This document shows, one piece after another, positions 35,640-46,600 of a stretch of DNA of 64,000 bases; positions within the stretch are counted from its first letter, which is position 1; the number at the start of each line of letters is the position of its first letter. Source of the DNA: Crocodylus rhombifer. Its lineage: Eukaryota; Chordata; Crocodylia; Crocodylidae. The notes under the pieces were generated by a model. That model saw only the letters and a program-made list of their open reading frames with translations, ran no database searches and had not been told where the DNA came from. Location of the stretch: contig JAVSML010024436.1 in the NCBI GenBank assembly GCA_038503035.1, positions 372,001 through 436,000 of the forward strand, given 5' to 3'. A program made the translations under genes and the position numbers.

Positions 35640-35894
35640 CAGTGGTTCTCAGCCTTTTTAAACTCAAGGCACCCCTCAGAAAATGCCAGCTCTTAGTTTT
35701 CACTCTTTTTGGCCTACAAAAAATAATAGAGCAGGGTTTTTTTCTGTTGCAAAGAGCTGAGAAAGGTCACAACTATGGATTTCAATTTGAAATCTCTGGG
35801 TTTAAACTTGTGAATCACGTTTGTAAATCTAACAGTGCTAACATTGTGTGGCACCCTTGAAAGGATCTCAAGTCACCCTGGCTGAGAATCAGTG
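35640..35894. mobile_element. hAT element (255 bp), same family as 45318-45572
   Basis: Ends CAGTGGTTCTCAGCCT and, reverse-complemented, CACTGATTCTCAGCC. CAAGGCACCCCTCAGAAAAT, AGCTCTTAGTTTTCACTC and CAATTTGAAAT are shared with the second copy. The flanking octamers are weakly similar. Confidence 0.82.
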
Positions 35895-37027
35895 ACTTAC
35901 AATCTCACACACTTCTCTAATGAGTTAATGCTCCAAGCAGAAATAATAACCACAGCATCTTCGCACTTCAAGATGAACTAAACATTTAGAGGGGAAAGAA
36001 GGGGGAAAAAAGCATCTCCCAATTAGCTTCCGGATCTTGCCCCTGATTTGTAATGGAGGACTATCATGCCGTCAGAGAAGTGTCCTGGGAGACTCAGTAC
36101 CACTCTCTGGCAGCAGTCCAAATCCACTTTAGTTGTCTGGTGCTGGCTGCCTATATACAGGAGTGTGGACATGCCAGCTAAAAATATCAAATCAATATGT
36201 TACTGTACCCGCACCCTCACCCATATAACCTGCTAGTACTGTTTCAGTTCTGTCTTCAGGCAGATGATGGACTCCTGCTCAACTACTTCACGTTTGGTTG
36301 CATCCCAGAGCACAAATCATTGCATCTTGTTCTCTCACCCCCTGCTTAATCCAAATTTGTTCTCATCTGAGTCAGAACAACTTTTCAGGTCAAATGCACT
36401 GAGGTGGTGGGCAAGTATGTTTAATTGCTCACAGTACTTTTCTCCCTATACTCTCAGACCACCTCAGTCTTATTATCACGGGGGGGAAAAAAGAAAAATC
36501 AATATTCTGGGCAAGTATATGCAGCTTCCCAAGTGATTTCACCGACTGATGCCTGTTGTTTGACAGATTGCTGCAACATTTCCACAATGGATAAAAATTG
36601 AAAACTGAAGAAGTGAAAAACTTTAATTAAACAGGAGCCTTTAGGAAGTAACTTAAACAACAGTCCCATCAGGAAAGGGCAAGCTTGACATTTTTCCACT
36701 GGAGGTACTTATTCAAATATCCACATCACAGGGACAAGGAAGCATTAAGAATCTTTAAACCAGGGCTTAGTGCTAGAGGTGCCCTCAATTCCCAGGATTT
36801 CATTTTAATGCCAGGTCCCAACTTATATTTAAGCCAGTGTAGTGTAGTTAATGCTCCAGTCAGACCAATTAATTTCTAGACAGTGACAAACTGCTATTTC
36901 CCTCCACCTGGAAGAAGAGTTTATGGAATGGTCACCTTAGTTGAATTTCCAAAATTGTGGAAATTGTGGAAAATTGTAACTCTATTAAATACAGAGGGCC
37001 TACCAAGTTGGCACCCTGCTTAGATTT
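35895..37027. other. No recognisable gene
   Basis: Unique-looking. Short frames unsupported. Confidence 0.55.
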
Positions 37028-37435
37028 CTATATAGAAACATAGAAAAGTGGGGCTGGAAGGGACTTCAGGAGGTCATCTAGCTCAGTCCCCCGCTTAAAG
37101 TAGGATTATTCCCAACTAAACTATCAGTCAAAAGTATGCCAGAGCATGGCACACAAGCAATTTGCTTGACATGTGTGCCTCAGGGAAGGGGCCAAGGATT
37201 GTGCCCCTTGCGGCTCCCCCGCTGTCTACACTTGGCATACCAACATCTTACAAGTCTAGGTTGTGGTGTTTTTTTTTGTACTCTGCCCAAAAATATTTCC
37301 GATCCCTCATCTAATCTGCTCTTAGAAACATTCAAGGATGGAGGTGGATAGCCTGATCCAATGTTTAAACACCCACAGAGTGATAAAGTTCTTCTAAATA
37401 TCCAACTTAAATTTCCCTTACTGCAGTTATGTGCA
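37028..37435 (-). mobile_element. CR1 3' end fragment
   Basis: CATAGAAACATAGAAAAG, GGGGCTGGAAGGGACTTC and AGGAGGTCATCTAGC are the inverted CR1 tail. The 3'UTR continues to about 37435 (AAACATTCAAGGATGGAGG), with an unrelated-looking stretch at about 37130-37290. Confidence 0.75.
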
Positions 37436-37949
37436 TCAATGCATTTTTAAAAGAGGAAAAGAATTTAAGTTATCAACAGGAATCAAGGGTCTGCCCAGTT
37501 CTCCATTAACCTAAGGAAAAAAGGCATGGGGTGGGGTGCTATTTTGCAGTAGGTTATTAGGAATAATGAAATAATACCCAACTTATTTATACCTTTTGAA
37601 GGGGGTGAAGGAAGGAAAAAAAGCCCTTTAGTCCTTTGACCAGATATAACCAAGTCTGTGAGGTGTAAGGCAGTGAAGCAACAGGACAACGGACTGCTGG
37701 CTTTCAAGTGATTTAGGGCCCCCAATCAACATTTGCCTGCACAACTTGAAAATTAAACGTGCTTGAGTTCCATTGACTTCAGTAGTATCCATGAATGTCC
37801 CGGGGTGCTTTTGAAGTTCATTTCAAACACACATTAAGAGTTCAATCCCTGGGGCTGGCTTCAGGGAAATATATAATCCAACACCCCCTACCATTTCCCA
37901 TCCCTCCTGCCCCTTGGAGAGAAAACACAAAAAAAGGAAGCTACCAAGT

Positions 37950-40433
37950 TGGAAAGCATTTTCAAACTTTATTTACAACTGTCACAGTGACAAAAAAGTA
38001 GTTTGAAAAAAACGCTAGCTTCTCCCTGAGGCTCAAAAAGAATTACAGAAATATAGAATGTATATCATACAACAGGAGGAGTTTTACTGGAGTGCTTTGT
38101 TCTTCAGATATGTTCAACAACACCTAGAAATATACACAATACTTCCAAAAAAAAGTATGCAGACAGAAATATGCAAGTCTTTAGGGCAAACAGCATTTTT
38201 CCTCGGATCTACAGTCCAAGGTTTTCCAACTGTTTGCTGCCCGCACAGTAACCTCTTTGATACAGAGCTTCAATTTGGTGGTACAGACTGGAGATCAGCA
38301 AGTACTATTGTTTTGTTTGTTCTTTAAACAAAAACAGGATGGCTGATATGCAGGTGGAGAAGCTCACTCCATTAGACAGCAAGACTAGAACAGATGTTAG
38401 ATACAACAGCTGGATTCATTGGTTTAAAAATGATAACATCACTAGATCATGACTGGAGTTCTGTGATGAGAGACCGTCTACCAAGACCAGTAATAAGTGT
38501 GCGCAAGACTGGTTCTTTGCTGCCAAAAGAACAAAAAGAGACAAGCTGCAACTTACACTGTTACTAGTCAAGAACAATGCAAGGGTGAGTCTCTCTTCTC
38601 TTATGTCTGTCTGAAACAGTTACATAGAGCTGATAAGTTATTGCCATTATGTTTAAAACACAAGCAAGACGAGACTAAAACAATCCTGCCAGTATGTTGA
38701 AAGCAATTCCCTAACCCCCACCAGCGTTTAACTACTCATGAGGTATTAAAATACAAATACACACACAGCCAAATAGATTTTTTTTTTTTAAATGAAACCA
38801 GTTACAAAGCAAGGGGATACACATTGGGTTTACTCTTCCTGTTTGGTTAAGGCCTTTACATTTGCCATTTTTTCTCCTTAGTGTCTCCAGATTGGTTTTT
38901 AAAATGGAAATGAAATGGCATTTTATTCCCAGAACTGTCAGCTCTGAACCAACACTTTATTGCTCCCCAGGGGCTTTTACACAGTCACTAGGCTGCAGCT
39001 TTCCTGGAAAATGGCAGCTTAGTCCTCTCTGCAATCTGATTCCAACCTAGCAAAAGTCTGGAGGAAGAGACACAAGAGGTTATTACTCAGACCTGAACAA
39101 GGTGCATAGGATGCCACCTTCAACCTTACCAACAGCTTGCCCTCTCTTCAATGCCACGAATATTATCAGAAGCATAACATCTTGCCCAGAATACTCAAAA
39201 GTCATAATACTTTATGAACAGAGGAGCCCCTTCCTCATGCCCCCACAGCCTTTTAGCAGTCTATCTTTACTTTAAAATTGCCTCCAATACCAGTTTTGGC
39301 AACAACATTTTGTTTATATACGGGAATTTTTCATTTCATCCACTCTTTAGTGGCTGATTTGTGCAGCTTCTAGGTCCACCCAGCATAGCTTGGCTTTAGA
39401 GTTACGGGAAAGCCTTTCTGATAACAGAGATCAAACCAAATAAAAAACATGCCCCTCCTCCTCTCTAGCCACCACTCTACATATCAAGTTCTGATGACCA
39501 ATATATTTGAGATATGAAACCATACAGCATGAATGCCACCTAGAAGGCAGGTATCCCCACCACTTAAAATACCAGTGGCTTTGGGCATTGCAGTAGTCTC
39601 ACTAACAGAAAGCACACTGTAGGTATTTCATTCTACAGCAAAAGTTCATGTAGATTTGAACATACTGTTAGGTCAGACTCATTAAGTCATACTAACCACC
39701 TATATGAAAACCAGGACCTTACAAAATAGATGGCAAGTAGCAGCCTAATACTATAGCCTGTTCAGCAATACAAGTTCTAAATGCAGATACAGGGTAAAGG
39801 AGAGGGGAAAAGATCCCAACTCTGGAAACAGATGCGAGAGAAAGATCTATTCCTCTTAAAGGCATTTGTGATGCTTTAGGGATGTACTGAACTCAATCTT
39901 TACAGAATCCTTTATCCCTTAGCAGATAATCAGAAGATCATCCATTAGCGATGATCTACCACAAATTCCCTTTAACCCCAAAATACATACAAATGGAAGC
40001 TTAGAAGAAAGGCAAGTTTGAGAGATGAAGATTCTAAATCTCATGCATTTGAAGCCAAAGCCAACCCCTTGCTGAACACTACTGCATTTTAGGTTTCTCT
40101 GTATTCCTCCCCACCCCATTAAAATGTTCCTTGCATGTTCACCTGCCACTAAGTGCCTTAGAATTCCACTGCTGCTTCTCTTGGCCTCAAAAATTCAGAT
40201 AGCGATCTTGAGAACAGCAAACATTTCTCTGTATGATTTTCTTCCTCAGAAGGTCTGGAGATTCTGTCACATCGAGGGCTTCAGTTCTCAGTACAGAGAT
40301 ATGAAAAAACTAAGATCTTGCCGGTGCAAAATTGAACTTGTCTTTTTTTTTCTTTTTTAAAAAGACGTTTTTTCAGAACAGGTCTGCTCTTCCCTCAAGA
40401 CAATTCAAGTCCCCTGTATTTTTCAGATGCCAT
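37950..40433 (-). other. LBH: LBH 3' untranslated region (predicted)
   Basis: The roughly 2.5 kb between the LBH stop codon and the first convincing AATAAA has no supportable coding frame and no strong transposon copy, unlike the DNA on either side. Human LBH is known to have a long 3'UTR of similar size. The 3' limit is inferred from the poly(A) signal. No transcript evidence is available here. Confidence 0.65.
37968..37973 (-). terminator. LBH: Poly(A) signal AATAAA for LBH (predicted)
   Basis: AATAAA on the minus strand lies in the context TTGTAAATAAAGTTTG. Cleavage would fall about 10-30 bases further along the minus strand, near 37940-37958. It is the first well-placed canonical hexamer that ends a repeat-free stretch downstream of the stop codon. 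Confidence 0.6.
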
Positions 40434-40649
40434 TTACTGCTCCTTGTTCTCTTTCTTTGTTTCTGCACAGTTTTCTTCTTCTTCCTCCTCCTCCTCCTCC
40501 TCCTCCTCTTCTTCCTGGACAAGGAATTCTTCAGGTGGCCATCTCAGCTCCCCACTCTCCACATCACCTTCTGTTGGCTCTACCACAATGGAAGGCAGGC
40601 GGTCCTTCAGCTTACAGTAGCGGTCAAAGTCTGAAGGATCAGGGAAAAT
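40434..40649 (-). CDS. LBH: LBH coding exon 3 (residues 44-114 and stop)
   Basis: The acceptor is a long pyrimidine tract ending TTCCAG (AG at 40651-40650), followed in frame by IFPDPSDFDR. The exon carries the most conserved core of LBH, the tryptophan-containing RWPPEEFLVQ, 14 consecutive Glu codons (GAG/GAA mixture, a TCC/TTC-type microsatellite on the plus strand at about 40473-40514), the tail NCAETKKENKEQ, and a TAA stop at 40436-40434. The upstream Met-Phe of the open frame is intronic and is not a real start. Confidence 0.96.
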   Translation of the reverse strand: MFPDPSDFDRYCKLKDRLPSIVVEPTEGDVESGELRWPPEEFLVQEEEEEEEEEEEEEENCAETKKENKEQ

Positions 40650-43600
40650 CTGGAACAAAAAGAAAAAAAAAAATAGGAATAACCCATTAGAGAGATTTTT
40701 TTAAAGTTCAGTATCAGGCAACGGCCTTCCTATAGAGCATCTTTACTAGCAAGACCCAGTTCTCAACACGATTAGCCCCAGGGATGGGGACTGAACACAA
40801 TGGCCTGGAGGGCACCCTTCCAGTCTTATGTTTCCAAGGATCACAGGTGAACTTGGACAAAGAGTCAGATTAGTTCTGACATATTCCTGAATTTGCAGGT
40901 GTGCTCATCAGTAATTCTATCCTTGTATTCAAACCAAGCTGGTTGCTAAAGTAACGCAACATGGAAAGAAAAGCTTCACAAGAGGATTTCCAAGATATAT
41001 GGCATGTTTGAATAAGATTTCAATGGACGCCTAAACAAACCAAACTTCCTGGAGGTTTACTGCTTAGTACCAATGCTAATAAGACTACAAAATCAATCTG
41101 AAAAAAAGAAGAGAAAAGAAAAGACAAGAGAGAAAGCTGTGTGATGTGAACCTATGAGGATCTGTCTTTCCTGCATCTGGTCAGGGCATACACGTTGTGA
41201 AAATCGTCAGTATTTTAGTACTTCTGCTTCTAGCTGGAAGAGGGGTCATGTACAGATGTTATTGATTTATTCAGACCTTTGTCTCAAGGACTGAGCCTTC
41301 TAAGTCAGTTCATTTCAAGTCAACAATTTCAAATGCAGTAAGTAACTGGTACCCAGGCTACCAGTTTTTTCTGTCACTAATTACAAGTCTGAGCAATGCA
41401 TTTGGCCTTGTTTAAGCTGATCTGGAACTTCTACCAACCTTCCATGTAGACCCCACTCTTCAATACAGCTATCACCCTTTTGCCCTCCACCATCTCAATT
41501 AACGGAAAAATTTTAGTGGACTAAACTCTAGTAACTGGATAACAGTCTGGTGGCTCCCTGATGCATTCTGCTAGCATTAGCTTTCTGAGAAAAACCTCAA
41601 TCCAGGAAGTGTACCTTGCTTTGTAGTGAAGCAAGAGATAAGCAGTCTTAACAGCAGCTTAAACACAAGTTTTACAGACTTTCCAAGAGTGAAGGGACAC
41701 CCACTACTGCTTTGAAACAATGCCCAGTTAACCAATCATGTAAAAAAGTTTCAGTAAGCCTCCGTTCATCAGACAAGAACCTTCTAGTACACAGAGGACA
41801 TACAATTACCAACTCTATTGTCTAGTATCTTAACAAAAAAAATATTCATTTAATAGCTATTAAGAATTTTTAGCAGATTCATACTTGGTTGTCAATAGAT
41901 GGGCCAGAGTTCTCAAAAAAAAAAAAAAAAAACCTGAAGAGGCCACTCACAAGTGACAGAGGACACTAGGGTCTTACAAGCAAATGCAATTGTTGTACTA
42001 GTCTCCAAATGGTCTCACACCTTAGAAGAGTGATGTCTGCACATTCAAAAGGCTCTGCTACTTTTGGATACAGGCATACCTCATTTTATTGCGCTTTGCT
42101 TTATTGCGCTTCGCAGATATTGCATTTTTTTACAAATTGAAGGTTTGTGGCAACCCTGCGTCGAGCAAGTCTATTGGTGCCACTTTTCCAACAGCATTTG
42201 CTCACTTCGCATTTTTTAGCAATAAAGTATTTTTTAATTAAGGTATGCACATTTTTTTTTTAGACATAATGCTACTGCACACTTAACAGACTACAGTATA
42301 GTGTAAACATAACTTTTATATGCACTGGGAAACCAAAAAATTCGTGTGACTCGCTTTATTGCGATATTCGCTTTATTGCGGTGGTCTGGAACCGAACCCG
42401 CAATATCTCCGAGGTATGCCTGTACTCTTATTTTAAGAGCCAAGGCCTAATTTTAAAGAGGTGCAGAGTGCTTGCTATTGCAGTTGTAGCAGCCTGGGCT
42501 CAAGACCTCTGGATGGAGACAGGTCAGAGGCAATAGGTGCCTGGCAGGCAGAACCCTGGGAGCAGTGGAAAAGTTTGCCCTTTTACTCTTAAATGGAAAT
42601 AGCTGAACGAGGAAGGAGAAGGGTTGGGGTGGGGAGGGGGGGCACACAAAACAAAACAAACCAAACATAACTCAAATAACAGGCTAACCAAGTTACCATT
42701 TTAAATCAGATCAGCTTCTACCAAGTGCTCTGTTAAACACTGGCAGCATCTTCAGGGCCACAGGCAAGCACAGGTGCTCCTCTGAATACTGTGAGGCTTT
42801 CATAGAATTTATCTATGTTTTTACCTTTCATAAGTTCAAGACTTTGGGAGAGAGGGAGGGGATGGGAAGCTAAATACTGAGCAACTGAGTTTAACTGCCT
42901 CCTACTAAAACAGAGCAACCTGGGATGAAGGCACTGAAGAAACTCCCTCCGTGGGAGTCCCTCCCAGTCAGACCAATCACTATGAAGAGCTATCTTTAAG
43001 CTTCACAGCTTTCCCCAGTGTTAAGGAGCAAGGAAGACCAGTCATATTCTAGCTCCACCACCCAAGTGTGTGGTACCTTAGGTCCTTCAAAGGTAGCCAT
43101 GGGGAGCTGAGTAAAAAAATGGAAAAAGGCCAACAAATGCTGTATCATTAAGTGGGTTTTGCAGCTTAAGCTATTTAGTATTTATTAGTCCTTTCCAGAG
43201 CATGTTAGGGACCATTTCACCTAACAATTTTGTAGCTGCTGTTTGGTTGAGCAGGACTAGGTCTCAGGCACCCTGCACACTGCTCAAGATCAGTAGGCTA
43301 AGCTTTCAGCTTTGAAAAGTTATCCAGGCTTGGAATAAAAGAACCTTGACACTATATTGTTTAGAGGGTTGCAATGGAAAAAGAGTGTTACAGTAAGATA
43401 TACAAGCCAACAATACCATGAAAATAGCCAGCGGTGTAGGAAGCTACTAGTATAATAATTAAACTAACCTTTGGCTACCATTTGAGGCACATTAGGTCAA
43501 ATTGGAACAATTTCTTTGGAAAAAAAACAAAAAACCCTGGCAGATCCCATCCCCCCAAGAAGCTAAGTAGCTAGTCATTTCCTCACAAATAAATATCCCT

Positions 43601-46600
43601 CAATGTGATGTTCTGACTTTTTTTTATTAGTGCAATCTTATCTCAAAAACAGCAGCAAAAGAGGCTGAACCCAAGAAGGTCAAGATTTTTTCCACTAAGT
43701 CATGCTTTTTAACCATAGAAGCAGCATAAAATGAGATGTTGCAACTGCACTTTCAAGGGGTGTGGACATTCAGTGGAAAAAAAATATATATATGAAGCCA
43801 GATTTCCTAGCACGTGACAGATAGAACAAGAAAGGCCGACTGTGGGAACTAAAGGAAGACTTTGTTGGACTCAGACTCCACAGGACACTGAGGACAGGTA
43901 TGAAAATGACTCCAAGCAATCTAATCAACCTCCCCCCATCCTTATCTCCCCAGCTACTCAAATAAAAAAAAAAAGTCAATCCAATTCCTAGTCTCTTTAC
44001 GGAAGAGCCAACCCCAAACACTAATTTCAGGTGCATATGAAGAAATTTGAGTACAGTCTGTTGGCCTGCAATGGGGGTTGGGGGGGCAGGGAAGGGAATA
44101 TCACCCTTTAAAAGCAAGAATTGGAATAAGGAAGATAGTCTACACCTACCAAAGCTATTCAAAGTGTATTAAATTGAGTCACTTGCATGCCAGAATGCAC
44201 ATACAGCAATCATGCACAGCTCTTAATTCAAAGCTCACTGCTCTATAGCTAATGCCAACAGACATGGGTGGGTGCACATCTGTGTGGTCTTTTCACTACC
44301 CAAAAATGCTGCAGAGATAGTTTCTGTGACATGCCAACTTCCTATACCATGCCCATATGTAGGGACCTACCGAATTCAGGGCAGCTGCCACCCTATTTCA
44401 AGGTCTGAGTGTGGTGCCAGTCACTCTTTTCACATCCAAGACTGGTGATTCTCTATGCACCACAAGACGTGATGCCACTGTTTTTCTGAGCCCCTACTCC
44501 AAAACAAGGCAAGTGAATCCTTTTTGACAACTTTCACTCAAAGATCTTTCAGGAATCTCATTCTGCTGTGAAGCTGATTTGCTTCCAGCTTAGGTATATA
44601 CAAGCCTGCATTCTCACCTTTCACTTGGAAGGTGCACTGAAAAGCAATGCCAGAAAGTCCTGAACTGGAGGAAGATCACCCATGTTTGCCAGGTGCCCCA
44701 AACAACTTCCTCAGGAGTGAAATCTTGGCAACAAGAGTGGAAAATATTCAGTGGCTCCGGAAAGGCTGACTCTGCCCGTACCCTGCCCCAGCACACCACA
44801 AGAAAGAAGGGGAACTTTGCCACAGTGAGCACAAGTCTGCAAGAAGCAATGCTAATAAGGAAGCCAGATTCTACCAAGCAGCAAGATGAAAGCTAGTTAA
44901 CTGTATGCAGTTGGCTCATTCTTGACAAAGCAAACCAAGACACTAGCAGCATGCGCATTCTGCATTTTGGGAGAGGAAACTTGCCGTCCTTTCAAGAACA
45001 GCTATAAGAGCTAGATTCCAATTTAAGTTACAGTGATTTAAATCCAGGGCAGTTTCTAGTTTAGTGGCCTTATTCCAGACTGACACCAAAATAAATTCAG
45101 AATCCAGCTCTAGTGGTCACCCCCACAGAAGCCCTGGAAACTGTCATTAGCTGTTCAGCAATAAAGGAGCCCCTTCCAGAAATAAGAGCTGCTGAGAAAT
45201 TGAGCCAGCTGTTGACTTTGGAAGAGTTTTTTTAAGCCTAGTAGTCTTCCTCTTCTAGGAACACAGACACAAAGGTTTGAGACAGTTATGTTCTAACATC
45301 AGCACTTCAGTCCGCATCAGTGGTTCTCAACCTCTGTAGATTCAAGGCACCCCTCAGAAAATGCTAGCTCTTAGTTTTCACTCAAATTTTGACCATGGAA
45401 ACAGTGAACACTTTTTTTTTTCTTGCAAAGAACTCTGAAAGACCACACCAGGGCAGAATGGTTTTGCCACTATGGATCCCAATTTGAAATTTCTGGGTTT
45501 GTCTCATGAATCCCATGCACTGGCACACCTACCAGTGCTAATGTTGCACAGCACCCTGGCTGGGAATCACTGCTCTATATCCTATAGGTTCAGGACAGCA
45601 GGAAGGGACATGTCATTGGAATTCAAAGGTGTCTTAGACTATGACATTCCAGAAATGCTTACCTGGTGCTACACACTAAAGAAACTCAGATCTCAAGAAG
45701 TGCATCTGCCAAAAATGTCTCAAGTCTGAACTGAGTCAACAAGGGGCAGGGAGGGAACAGGGGAAAGAGGGCATAAATGTTTATCCCCTATAAAGTCAGA
45801 GCCTAGAATAGCAGTAGGCAACCTTTTCTGGCTGTAGGTGAGAATGACCCACCACAAGCCAGAAGCAAGCAGGTGCTAGGGATCTGCTGCTGCTACCGCT
45901 CTTTTTCCCCGCCACAAGGGGAAAAGCACCCACAGAAGGTGCCCTCCCCCATAAAGCCCCACATCTTTGGGCTGGATCCTCCAGCACATGGGCCATCAGT
46001 TGCCAGCCCCTAGCCTAGAGCACTTATCCTGTCAGGAGGAATTTGATTATCCTTCTAAACTACCTCCAAAGAGCACCATTTTAGTGCTACAAGAACTTAC
46101 ACTGAACGTGATGTTCCTTACTGAGCTCATCACTACACAACCCAAGCCCCTTCCACTAAATGGGATGAACCATTTAACAAGTCTATACATTGTGACCATT
46201 CTACAGTCATGTAGAGAAATGCTGCCTGTGATACACAGGGTTAAGAAAATTGTTTTCCTGGTAAAGGAAGACCCATTTTTCTGATGGTAACCTTTAGAAA
46301 TTCAACATGCAGGTCTTGCAATCATCTGCTTCCTCAGATTTCAGTTTAATACCATTACTGAAGCTACAGTGAAGGAAGTCAGTCAGTTTACTTCAGTATT
46401 TCCACTTCCTAGTGTTTGTAGTATGCTGCACTTGCATGCTCCTTAGCTGAGGCTGAAAAGCTTGATCCAACTAATTGGGCAGACTCAATGCATGTTACAG
46501 GTAAATGTATTTGGAGTAAGAGGTGAATTTATTTCACTCCAAGCTCATTTTCTACAGCAGCCTCATTTCAGAGGCTGCTCACAGGAACTACAGCATCTAT

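Noticed and set aside
1..37900. Exons of the LBH neighbour expected from mammalian synteny (LCLAT1 side)
   Set aside because: No splice-bounded frame with membrane acyltransferase features was found. The gene probably lies beyond the window.
40650..40658. Extending LBH exon 3 upstream to a local ATG (Met-Phe-Gln)
   Set aside because: Those codons are the end of the intron (TTCCAG acceptor). The spliced join to exon 2 gives the family sequence.
40332..40690. Plus-strand frames opposite LBH exon 3
   Set aside because: They are antisense reflections of the glutamate triplet repeat and the pyrimidine tract of the acceptor site.
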